Shown here: piece by piece, positions 8,954-16,074 of the stretch
Numbering within the stretch: the stretch's first letter is position 1
Layout of the letters: every line of letters begins with the position of its first letter
From: Zoogloeaceae bacterium
GTDB lineage: Bacteria > Pseudomonadota > Gammaproteobacteria > Burkholderiales > Rhodocyclaceae
Reading direction: 5' to 3'
NCBI GenBank assembly: GCA_031287525.1
Contig: JAITSU010000091.1
Span: forward strand, 1 to 54,592
Length of the DNA: 54,592 nucleotides
Notes under the pieces: generated by a model
Seen by the model: the letters and a program-made list of their open reading frames with translations, nothing else
Told to the model about the DNA's origin: nothing
The model's database searches: none
Made by a program: the position numbers and the translations under genes

Positions 8954-9472
8954 TTATAGCTTTCTGGCATTGAACAATAAAAAGTTTTGCAGCGCCGCTT
9001 TGCCTTGCTGACCGTTCGGGTGGTTCAGGATGTCGGCGGGAAGCTCCGAGATTTCGCGCCAGGATTGCAGCAAGCCCCGGCAACACGCCTGAAAGCGGCG
9101 TTTGTCGGGGCGCAGGCGCTCAACCTGGGTCAGCAGTTTTTGCACCAGCGCGACATCGGTCAGCAGACGGCGGGAATCCCAGTCGGCGGCGTGGGCGAGT
9201 CCGTAGCAGGCGTATTTCAGGTGTACGAAATCGGGGTTGCCGCCTTGAATTCTGAGCGCCATGATGCCGCGCGCGATGCGTTGTTCGCGTGAGACGCCGC
9301 GCCGGTTGCGGGCGAGGTCGCGGGCGGCTTCCAGGCTCTGATGCATGATGGCGGTCGCGCCCCAGGCGAGTTGTCCCGGTCGATCGTGAAAGGCGGCGGC
9401 GAGGCGTTGGGCGAGGTCGTCCAGCGCGGGGGATTCGGCGAGCGGAGTGGATTGCGCGGGTGTGGTCGGCAT
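8954..9472 (-). CDS. Short ZorC-like (EH-signature type) protein, probably truncated
   Basis: A 172-residue helical protein directly after zorB (4-bp gap). Segments such as QRIARGIMALR, FVHLKYACYGLAHAADWDSRRLLTDVALVQKLLTQVE and KRRFQACCRGLLQSW resemble my recollection of the N-terminal helical region of ZorC proteins from type I Zorya systems. Those proteins are several hundred residues long, so about two thirds, including the part expected to carry the conserved Glu/His signature, is missing. No ZorD helicase follows. The start is ATG 9472, because an upstream extension would overlap zorB. Both family and truncation should be confirmed by profile search. It may instead be a naturally short partner of a minimal ZorAB system. 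Confidence 0.55.
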   Translation of the reverse strand: MPTTPAQSTPLAESPALDDLAQRLAAAFHDRPGQLAWGATAIMHQSLEAARDLARNRRGVSREQRIARGIMALRIQGGNPDFVHLKYACYGLAHAADWDSRRLLTDVALVQKLLTQVERLRPDKRRFQACCRGLLQSWREISELPADILNHPNGQQGKAALQNFLLFNARKL

Positions 9473-9476
9473 GGGT

Positions 9477-10193
9477 TTACCGTATATCCAGCGGGCAGCG
9501 CGGTTCGGCTTCCAGCGGCAGGGTGTGGCTGGCTTGTCTGCCTTCGCCCAGTTCAAGGAATTCCAGCCGCAATTCAATGCGGCGGCTTTCTTCCTGACTG
9601 GCTTTCAGGGCATTGAAGGATGAGCCGCTGACGAGAAAGAGGTCGCGCACCATGAGCCGCTCTTCGGCGGAGAGCGCGTCGGGCGCGTTGGCGGCAAGCA
9701 GGACGCAGAGCAGGCGTTCGGAGCGTTGCAGGGAAAGGTTGAGGTTGTAGAGGTAGCTGCCGCGCGCGTCGGCAAAGCCTTCGACAACGATGCGTTTCAA
9801 CCATTTTTTGCCGAGCGGGTTTTGTGAGAGCGCCAGAATTTGCGGCGTCACCGCGCGGAGCAAATGCGCCTGTTCGGGATTCAACTGGTGGCTGTTGGTT
9901 TCAAAACGGGCGCGGTCGCCGAAATCCACGACCCGCCCGCGCACGCTGACGCCGGGAAAGGCGGCGGTGGCGGCGGTGAGCGTTGCCATGAACTGGTCGA
10001 TGTCTTCTTCGCGGCTGGCTTTTTGGTCTTCGGTTTGCGAAATTTCGTGCGTGATCGCCAGTAACGCCACGCTCATGGCGACGAGAAACAGCGCCATCAG
10101 CGCCGTCATCAGGTCAGAGAAGGAAATCCAGAAGGGCTGCACCGCCTCACTCTGGCGCGGCGCCTTCACGGATGAACGGCGAAACAGGCTCAT
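9477..10193 (-). CDS. zorB: ZorB-like MotB/OmpA-family stator protein
   Basis: A 238-residue inner-membrane protein with one transmembrane helix (about 22-46). The helix starts with the SFSDLMTALM motif, whose Asp27 corresponds to the ion-binding Asp of MotB. A periplasmic OmpA-like peptidoglycan-binding domain follows (VVDFGDRARFETNSHQL, then VVEGFADARGSYLYNLNLSLQRSERL and RRIELRLEFL). In Zorya, ZorB pairs with ZorA to form a proton-driven motor anchored to the cell wall. It overlaps zorA by 4 bp (ATGA), indicating coupling. Plain MotB or TolR alternatives are less likely because no flagellar or Tol genes are near and the partner has a long cytoplasmic tail. Confidence 0.8.
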   Translation of the reverse strand: MSLFRRSSVKAPRQSEAVQPFWISFSDLMTALMALFLVAMSVALLAITHEISQTEDQKASREEDIDQFMATLTAATAAFPGVSVRGRVVDFGDRARFETNSHQLNPEQAHLLRAVTPQILALSQNPLGKKWLKRIVVEGFADARGSYLYNLNLSLQRSERLLCVLLAANAPDALSAEERLMVRDLFLVSGSSFNALKASQEESRRIELRLEFLELGEGRQASHTLPLEAEPRCPLDIR

Positions 10194-11866
10194 CGCCCCC
10201 TCGCCTTCAAGGGGTCAACCGAGCGCAGGGATTCGAGTGCGTCGCACAATTCTTCAATCGCGCCTTTCAGGTAATCGACGGACAGCGCCATTTCCTTGTG
10301 GAACTGGCTGTTGCCCGCGCGCAGGGTGCGCTCGACGTTTTCGGCAAATTGCTGGTGCGCCTCGCCCAGTACGCGGTTGATGCCTTCGAGATAATCTCCG
10401 GCTTGCCGTTCTCCGGCGGCGAGCGCCTGCGCGGCGGTTTCCATGCGCCGCACCAAATCATTGGAAAGGCTGGCTTCGCGGCGGGCGTCTGTCACCAGAT
10501 TTTTGAATTCGGCAAACAGGCGTTCGAGAATTTCGCGGTTATAGGTTTCGCCCTGCATGACGGCGTTGGCGTCCGCCGCCGCCCGCGCCAGCGAGGACGA
10601 CGCCGCCAGCAGTTGCCCACCGACCTGCGCGCTCGCCTGGGCAAAATTGTCCGCCGCCCGCCCCACGCCCGCGCCCGCGTTGGTCAACCCTTCGGCGGCG
10701 ACGCTGACTGCGGACTGCCCCATGCTTTCGATGCGGGCGACGACTTTGCCCAATTCGCTCGCCATGCGGTTTAAGCTTTCGGCATTTTTCGTGAGCAGAT
10801 TTTTCAGTCCGGCTTCGCCCTGCCCCGCCTGTCCTTCCATGCGATTCGCAAATGACGAAAGCAATGGTTCGAGCGCGTGGGCGACGGCTTCGCCTTGGCT
10901 CGTCCCGGCTTTTTCCACCGCTGCCGCCATGCGCGACAAGGGTTCGCGCAGGGTTTGCCCGACGGCATCGGCAACGCTCTTGCCCAGCGTGTTCGCCAGA
11001 TTCGTCGCCATCTCCTGCATGACCTGACGCAAGGCTTCCGCCTGCGCCTTCTGCGCCGCCTGCTGTTCCGCGAGCATCGTGCCCAGACTTTTTCGCAAAC
11101 CGCCGGTCAACGCCTGTTGCAGTTCGCTCGCCTGCTCTGCGGAATGCTCGCTCGCCGCCACGAGGCGGGAGAGATATTCCTCTTCCACGCCGCTTTCAAA
11201 CAGGCTGTCGATGCGCTCCGCCAGCCGCGCCGCCTGCCGGTAGGCGAGCGTCACCAGCGATTTTTCCACCCAGGTGGCGAGCATCGCCAGCGTAATCGCC
11301 AGCGCGGAAACCTGAAAAGCGTGACCGACGCCCTGAATCAGATTTTTGAGGCTCAAACGCACGGTATCGGTGTCGCTATTGACTTCAAAATGGCTCAAAC
11401 CCGCAATCAATCCGGCAAAAGTGCCGATGATGCCGATGCCGGTGAGGATGCCCGGCAGATGCCGGTAAAACTCGGTTTTCAGCGGCGTATCGACCAGCGC
11501 GACGGGCGTAAAAAATTCGCCCGCCATCGCGGTGGCGCGGATGTGTTCGCCCCCCTTTTCCTGCTGACGATGCAAGGTCTGCGCGTATTCGCGCCAGAGG
11601 TGCGCCAGGAGCGGCGTGTTCATCACCTCGGCGGCGATCACTTCCGGCTGCCTGTTGGAAGATGTCGCGGTGAGTTTGTCCAGACTTTGAATCGCCCGCC
11701 GCAAACGCGCCTGCAAGATGAGCGCGGGCGCCACAAAACGCAGCAAAAACGCCAGCGCCAGCACAATCAACAGGGCGAAGATGAACCCGATCCCGCCGGG
11801 ACCATTCCAGATTGAGGCAAGACGTTCCATGAGGGGCGTGCCGTTTACGTTGGGAGAAGCTGGCAT
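10190..11866 (-). CDS. zorA: ZorA-like MotA/TolQ/ExbB-family motor protein with long tail
   Basis: A 558-residue membrane protein. Hydrophobic helices lie near residues 24-47, 134-157 (LPGILTGIGIIGTFAGLIAGL, the core of the MotA/ExbB family) and 187-206. From about 220 to 540 there is a long coiled-coil-prone tail rich in Ala, Gln and Glu. That architecture (proton channel plus long intracellular tail) is characteristic of ZorA, where the tail is thought to carry the signal of phage sensing to effectors. The start codon is uncertain: ATG 11866 or the internal ATG at residue 13, neither with a good ribosome site. It is first in the zorA-zorB-zorC-like unit. Confidence 0.8.
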   Translation of the reverse strand: MPASPNVNGTPLMERLASIWNGPGGIGFIFALLIVLALAFLLRFVAPALILQARLRRAIQSLDKLTATSSNRQPEVIAAEVMNTPLLAHLWREYAQTLHRQQEKGGEHIRATAMAGEFFTPVALVDTPLKTEFYRHLPGILTGIGIIGTFAGLIAGLSHFEVNSDTDTVRLSLKNLIQGVGHAFQVSALAITLAMLATWVEKSLVTLAYRQAARLAERIDSLFESGVEEEYLSRLVAASEHSAEQASELQQALTGGLRKSLGTMLAEQQAAQKAQAEALRQVMQEMATNLANTLGKSVADAVGQTLREPLSRMAAAVEKAGTSQGEAVAHALEPLLSSFANRMEGQAGQGEAGLKNLLTKNAESLNRMASELGKVVARIESMGQSAVSVAAEGLTNAGAGVGRAADNFAQASAQVGGQLLAASSSLARAAADANAVMQGETYNREILERLFAEFKNLVTDARREASLSNDLVRRMETAAQALAAGERQAGDYLEGINRVLGEAHQQFAENVERTLRAGNSQFHKEMALSVDYLKGAIEELCDALESLRSVDPLKARGR

Positions 11867-11943
11867 TTTAGTGCATCGGCGGGCAGAAGACGGATGACAC
11901 GCGCCAGAACAATGAGAAAAGGTTTACAACGTCACCTTTCGCT

Positions 11944-11966
11944 CAGGTGTGATAAGGTCATACCTG
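11944..11966 (+). promoter_or_regulatory. Operator palindrome of the RHH/ParE operon
   Basis: Inverted repeat CAGGTGTGA-TAAGG-TCATACCTG (8 of 9 positions paired) lies 20 bp before the antitoxin ATG. Ribbon-helix-helix antitoxins bind such palindromes to autoregulate. Function is inferred from position and symmetry. Confidence 0.6.
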
Positions 11967-11986
11967 TTACTGTTTCGGAGAACATC

Positions 11987-12289
11987 ATGTCCGTCGCCAT
12001 TGCCCGCCCTGCGACCAAAACCTTTTCCGTCAAGCTGGATAACGAGATACGCGCGCGCGTCCAGCAGCTTGCCGAAATCCGGGATCGCTCCACGCACTGG
12101 ATTATGCGCGAAGCCATCCAGCAATATGTCGAACGCGAGGAAAAGCAGGAAGCTTTCCGGCGCGACACCTTGAATGCGTGGAAGGAATATCAGGAAACCG
12201 GGCTGTACGCGACGGGGGATGAAGTCATCGCGTGGCTCGAAACCTGGGGGGAGGAAAACGAACAGACCGCGCCGGTATGCCACAAGTAA
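11987..12289 (+). CDS. Ribbon-helix-helix antitoxin (CopG/ParD type)
   Basis: A 100-residue protein. Residues about 9-45 form a ribbon-helix-helix motif: a TFSVKLDNEIRARVQQLAEIRD strand-helix, then RSTHWIMREAIQQYVEREE. This binds DNA as a dimer. The C-terminal half is a charged toxin-binding tail. ATG 11987 is preceded by CGGAG; a frame-compatible extension upstream has no ribosome site. It overlaps the RelE/ParE toxin gene by 13 bp, the usual antitoxin-first arrangement, and is probably autoregulated through the palindrome at 11944-11966. Confidence 0.9.
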   Translation: MSVAIARPATKTFSVKLDNEIRARVQQLAEIRDRSTHWIMREAIQQYVEREEKQEAFRRDTLNAWKEYQETGLYATGDEVIAWLETWGEENEQTAPVCHK

Positions 12290-12570
12290 AATTCGCGCCA
12301 GCGGCGTTACGGGATTTGGAACGATTGCGCGGCTTTCTGCGCCCGAAAAATCCGGCGGCGGCACGGCGACTGGCGACCCGAATCATCAAATCCACGCAAA
12401 TCCTCGCCCATCAACCGCGCATGGGTCGTCCGGTCGAAGAACTGCCGGACGTGTTCAGGGAATGGCTCATCGAATTCGGCGGCAGCGGCTATGTGGCGCG
12501 TTACCGATACGACGGCGGGGACATTGTTTCCATTCTGGCGATTCGCCATCAGAAAGAAGCCGGATTCTGA
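12277..12570 (+). CDS. RelE/ParE-family toxin
   Basis: A 97-residue toxin. VKFAPAALRDLERLRGFL is the first strand and helix of the RelE/ParE fold. The middle TRIIKSTQILAHQPRMGRPVEELPDVFREWLI and terminal YVARYRYDGGDIVSILAIRHQKEAGF follow the ParE pattern (the strand ending in the I-x-x-hxHx-R-E/K type tail). ParE toxins poison DNA gyrase, while RelE toxins cut mRNA on the ribosome; the sequence does not decide between them with certainty. It is coupled to the upstream RHH antitoxin. Its 3' end overlaps the convergent ykgJ-like gene by 22 bp. Confidence 0.88.
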   Translation: MPQVKFAPAALRDLERLRGFLRPKNPAAARRLATRIIKSTQILAHQPRMGRPVEELPDVFREWLIEFGGSGYVARYRYDGGDIVSILAIRHQKEAGF

Positions 12571-12914
12571 ATCCCGTGCCGCCGTCTGGCGCGGGCGCAA
12601 GCGGCGTGTTCCGGGTCAAATTCCCGACAGGGCGAAGGGCGGGCATCGTAAATGGCGCAGACAACCGCTTGCCCGATTTCCCCGGACAACGCCACGCAGC
12701 GTGGCGGAAAATCATCCGTGCCGCGCATCCGCGCCATCGCGGAAGTCACCGGAACGGTCATCTCCACCGGCACACCCGCGCCCCAGGCATAAGCCCCGCC
12801 CGCCAGTTCCGCCGGATGAAAGTCCACGCAAAACGCCGCGCAACAGGCTCCGCAAGCAAGGCAGTCGTTTTCGATATTTGCGGGGGCTTCGCCCCCGGTA
12901 ATTTTCTCTGTCAC
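12549..12914 (-). CDS. YkgJ-family cysteine cluster protein
   Basis: A 121-residue protein with the YkgJ cysteine pattern: CLACGACC near residues 18-25, further Cys in AAFCVDF, PPRCVALSG and VVCAIYDARPSPCREFDP, and one last Cys. The family is thought to bind zinc or an Fe-S cluster; its role is not established. It is the last gene of dusC-trmB-like-ykgJ, overlapping the methyltransferase by 4 bp, and its end overlaps the convergent ParE toxin gene. Confidence 0.85.
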   Translation of the reverse strand: MTEKITGGEAPANIENDCLACGACCAAFCVDFHPAELAGGAYAWGAGVPVEMTVPVTSAMARMRGTDDFPPRCVALSGEIGQAVVCAIYDARPSPCREFDPEHAACARARRRHGIQNPASF

Positions 12915-13591
12915 CTGTCACCTGTCATCTGATTCCTGATCACCCATAACCCCTGTCCCGACTCGCTGTATTTGCGCTCGAAAGGCGTCAGATACCCGCC
13001 TTCCGGTATATAGGGCTGCACATCGGGATTGCCGCCCGCGTAACGCAACGCCTCCGCCAGTTCATCGACATAAATTTTCCAGTTGCTACGGCATTCCAGA
13101 AGTCCGCCCAATTGCAGAATGGTCGGGAAAACCGGGTGGGCGTGCCAGCGGCGCAGCAGATGAGCAGGCTTCGGCCAGGGGTTGGGATAGAGCAAATAAT
13201 GCCGAAAAAGCGTGATTCCGGCATCCGCCAGCAAACGCCAGAAATCCACAAGATTGGCGCGAATGAACACCAGATTGGCGGGCAGCGTTCCCCATTGCGT
13301 TTTATCGCGGGCAAGGCGATGCGCCGACTGGTCGACGCCCATGACAAAACAATCGGGACGCGCGCGCGCCAGACGCGCCGTGCTCCAACCGACGCCACAA
13401 CCGGCATCGAGGATCAAGGGCGCGCGCGCGTTCCACGCTTGCCATGCGCGCATGGCGCGGGCAAAAGCGTCATGGTTATACGCGCTGACGGGCTTCTGGA
13501 AGGGACGCGCGAAATGCCGCACGAGTACGACCTGCAAATCAGGATGGGGCGCGTTCTGGCGGCTGGCGACGGGGCGGGAATTGGCGAACAT
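12911..13591 (-). CDS. TrmB-like SAM-dependent methyltransferase
   Basis: A 226-residue class I methyltransferase. LILDAGCGVGWSTARLA is the SAM-binding motif I, FVMGVDQSAHRLAR motif II, and LYPNPWPKPAHLLRRWHAHPVF the characteristic TrmB loop (a YPNPWPKxxHxxRRW-type motif) that recognises tRNA for N7-methylation of G46. It is shorter at the N-terminus than standard TrmB and may be a paralogue rather than the main tRNA (guanine-N7) enzyme. ATG 13591 follows AAGG. It lies one base after dusC, which supports a tRNA-modification role. Confidence 0.8.
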   Translation of the reverse strand: MFANSRPVASRQNAPHPDLQVVLVRHFARPFQKPVSAYNHDAFARAMRAWQAWNARAPLILDAGCGVGWSTARLARARPDCFVMGVDQSAHRLARDKTQWGTLPANLVFIRANLVDFWRLLADAGITLFRHYLLYPNPWPKPAHLLRRWHAHPVFPTILQLGGLLECRSNWKIYVDELAEALRYAGGNPDVQPYIPEGGYLTPFERKYSESGQGLWVIRNQMTGDR

Positions 13592-13592
13592 G

Positions 13593-14552
13593 CTAGAACC
13601 TTTGCGCCGCCAGCAGCGCGTCGACTTCGGCAACGCGAGTCAAGGCGCGTAATTGCTGGCTCAACAGCGCGGCTTCCGGGTAAGCGCGGTTAAGCAAGGC
13701 GAGCCATTGTTTCAGGCGACCCGGCGCATGGCGCGGCGCGACGCGACGGCAAACCGCCGACCAATAAGTTTGCAAGGCAGGGAACAACTCGCGCCAGCCT
13801 TGGTTGGGCAAGCCACGCGAATCCCGCAAGTCCCGTATGCGCCGCGCCAAAAACGGATCGGCAACCGCCCCGCGCCCCAGCATGATCGCGTCGCATCCCG
13901 TGGCGGCGCGGATGGCGGCGTAATCCGCTACATTCCACACCTCGCCATTAGCCATCACCGGAATGACGAGCGCCTCGCGCACGCGAGCGATTTCTTCCCA
14001 ACGCGCCGGGGGGCGGTAGCCATCGGCGCGGGTGCGTCCATGCACAATCAAGGCATCCACCCCGCCCGCCTGTAACGCCAACGCGCATTCCACGGCAAGG
14101 TGGACATCCTCCACGCCCAGACGCATCTTGGCGGTGAAGGGAATGTTGTGGGGAATCTTCGGGCGCACGGCAGAAGCAATGCGATGCAGCAATTCCGGCT
14201 CCGCCAGCAAAACCGCGCCCCCGCGATGACGATTGACCGTGGGCGCGGGACAGCCAAAATTCAAATCCACGCCAAGAGGCGACAAGGCAACCAGACGATC
14301 AGCGTTATCCGCCAGACATTCGGGGTCGGAACCCAACAACTGCACCCGCACGGGCGTTCCGTCCGGCGTGCGGCTGCCGTGCCGCAATTCCGGGCAAACC
14401 CGAAAAAAAGCGCGTTCGGGCAACAGGCTGTTGGTGACGCGAACAAAAGGCGAAACCGCCCAGTCAAAGCCGCCCATGCCCGCCAACACAGCGCGCAAAT
14501 CCACATCCGCCAGACCTTCCATCGGGGCGAGGGCGATACAGGTATCAGGCAT
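13593..14552 (-). CDS. dusC: tRNA-dihydrouridine(16) synthase
   Basis: An FMN-dependent reductase that makes dihydrouridine at position 16 of tRNA. It has 319 residues with a TIM-barrel start (ALAPMEGLADVDLRAVL), the DLNFGCPAPTVNRHRGGAVLL active-site segment with its catalytic Cys, the KMRLGVED strand, LIVHGRTRADGYRPPARW, and VMANGEVWN/GCDAIMLGRGAVADPFL near the FMN phosphate site. The features fit DusC rather than DusA or DusB. It is the first gene of a three-gene unit with a TrmB-like enzyme and a YkgJ protein. Confidence 0.92.
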   Translation of the reverse strand: MPDTCIALAPMEGLADVDLRAVLAGMGGFDWAVSPFVRVTNSLLPERAFFRVCPELRHGSRTPDGTPVRVQLLGSDPECLADNADRLVALSPLGVDLNFGCPAPTVNRHRGGAVLLAEPELLHRIASAVRPKIPHNIPFTAKMRLGVEDVHLAVECALALQAGGVDALIVHGRTRADGYRPPARWEEIARVREALVIPVMANGEVWNVADYAAIRAATGCDAIMLGRGAVADPFLARRIRDLRDSRGLPNQGWRELFPALQTYWSAVCRRVAPRHAPGRLKQWLALLNRAYPEAALLSQQLRALTRVAEVDALLAAQRF

Positions 14553-14574
14553 CGGGCATCAGAAACCAGAAAAA

Positions 14575-14690
14575 GGTTGCGACGCTACGCGCCACCTCTC
14601 TCAAAGAGGGAGGCATTACAAGCCCGCCTCACAGAAGGGGGTAGCGGCGAAGCTGACGGGAGGAGTGGTTTTGCGTTCATTCAGGTGTGA
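14575..14690. repeat. Dispersed intergenic repeat
   Basis: A segment containing AGCGGCGAAGCTGACGGGAGGAGTGG (near 14642-14667, split here for description) is matched imperfectly in inverted orientation at 41940-41995, where the text is GGCGGCGTAGCTGGCGGGAGG on the complement. Both copies lie next to a short run reading as an inverted CTCTC/GAGAG arm. Neither is coding. It fills the gap between dusC and the next minus-strand gene. Confidence 0.5.
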
Positions 14691-14701
14691 CCGATGTTCA
14701 G

Positions 14702-16060
14702 TTATTGCAAACGCAAAGGCTGCGAAAAAGTCTGCGCGCGGGAATTATTGGTGAGCGCGACCAGACGCAATTCCATGCCTCTATCACGGCAACCCAGCGT
14801 AGCGATATAGCCATTATTGAGCAAACGGGTGTAATCCGCGCATTGCAGATAATGCGCGCGTAATTCTGTGTCACCGGGTTTCCACGACCAGAAACTGCTT
14901 TCATTATTTCCGGCAGAGAAATTCTCACCATTTGTCAAATAGACTGTGCCATCAACAATCGTCAAATGCGGTGCGGCTACAGTATTCATGCGCTTCCCTG
15001 TTCTGATTTTTGACAGCAATATCCCGTTGGGCAGGGAATAAGCTTCGAGCATCCCGTCATCGCGCCAGATAACAAAAAACTTTCCATCCGGCGAGATTTC
15101 AAACGCGGGGAACAGGGTATCCAGCGCGCAATCTCCAGCGCCGGAAGGACAGGCTAAAAAATCCCCAGGCAGTTTTTCAAGAGACACTTCACTTGACCAG
15201 AATTTCCACCATTTATCCCTCGATTCATCGAGTACCTTGTAACGCAAAAAGTTATTTTTGGCGCTGTTTTTAACCAGAATCTGGCGCGTCAAAGGCGCGT
15301 AGGAAGCCTGTGTCTGGCGATAAGCGCCTTGCGCCCAGAGGCGTTCATCAATAAACCCAGGTTTATCAAGATACGCATCTTGCACATTTTTCATGCCAGA
15401 AAGATCGGCATTGATGGGAAAAAAGCTACGCTTCATCACCAGAGTACGACCTGCCGTAACCAACGCATCATTACTGGCGATGCCGAGCCTCTGCGTGTTA
15501 ATTTCCTGAGCTATTTCTTCTTTTTCAAGATCCCAAATAATCAGTAATGGTTTTTTCATTTCTCGCGGTGGCAAATTTCTGCCCACGGAACGCAGAATTG
15601 AATCAGGAGCGTTTCCGATTCCAGGAAGGGTCGTTATTTCCGATGTCATCATGACCGCATAACGGGCATTTTCAGTTATCGCCAGCGATACAGGAGCGTT
15701 CGTTTTGCCATCCCAGAGCACCTGATCCAGCAGATAAGCATCTTTTTTCTTTTTGAAAACATAGAGCTGGGAATACTCGCCCGCCACAACAACAACATCT
15801 CCTTCGTAATCAGATGCCGCGACCAGCAGTCCATCGACGTTATCCGCCCGGCGGTTAGTGGCTGCAACCAGATTATGCCCAACCAGACCAGAAATCGCCT
15901 TATCACCCTTGACAAGCGTACCGCGATAAGTGCTGCGGGATTTTATCGATTCACTGCCACCTCCAACAAATTTGTCATGTCCACTCATGCGCCCAAAAAT
16001 TGCCGGAATGCACAAAACCAGAATCAATAAAAATGCAACTACACAAAATAATCTCATCAT
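14702..16060 (-). CDS. Membrane-anchored beta-propeller-like protein, unknown function
   Basis: A 452-residue protein that I cannot assign to a named family. A single N-terminal hydrophobic helix (about 3-24) is a signal anchor or uncleaved signal. The rest is beta-rich with repeated short strands ending in aromatic or Asp positions (for example LLVAASDYEGDVVVVAGEYSQLY, SLAITENARYAVMM, FEISPDGKFFVIWRDDGMLEAYSL), which suggests a WD40/YVTN-like propeller facing the periplasm. ATG 16060 follows AAAGGT. It lies 14 bp after the stop of the 664-residue gene, so the two probably work together. Composition is AT-richer than the flanking genes. Confidence 0.7.
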   Translation of the reverse strand: MMRLFCVVAFLLILVLCIPAIFGRMSGHDKFVGGGSESIKSRSTYRGTLVKGDKAISGLVGHNLVAATNRRADNVDGLLVAASDYEGDVVVVAGEYSQLYVFKKKKDAYLLDQVLWDGKTNAPVSLAITENARYAVMMTSEITTLPGIGNAPDSILRSVGRNLPPREMKKPLLIIWDLEKEEIAQEINTQRLGIASNDALVTAGRTLVMKRSFFPINADLSGMKNVQDAYLDKPGFIDERLWAQGAYRQTQASYAPLTRQILVKNSAKNNFLRYKVLDESRDKWWKFWSSEVSLEKLPGDFLACPSGAGDCALDTLFPAFEISPDGKFFVIWRDDGMLEAYSLPNGILLSKIRTGKRMNTVAAPHLTIVDGTVYLTNGENFSAGNNESSFWSWKPGDTELRAHYLQCADYTRLLNNGYIATLGCRDRGMELRLVALTNNSRAQTFSQPLRLQ

Positions 16061-16074
16061 TTTCTTACCTTTCT

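Noticed and set aside
9477-11866. Flagellar MotAB or TolQR/ExbBD assignment
   Set aside because: No flagellar, Tol or TonB genes nearby, and the long coiled-coil tail of the first protein fits ZorA.
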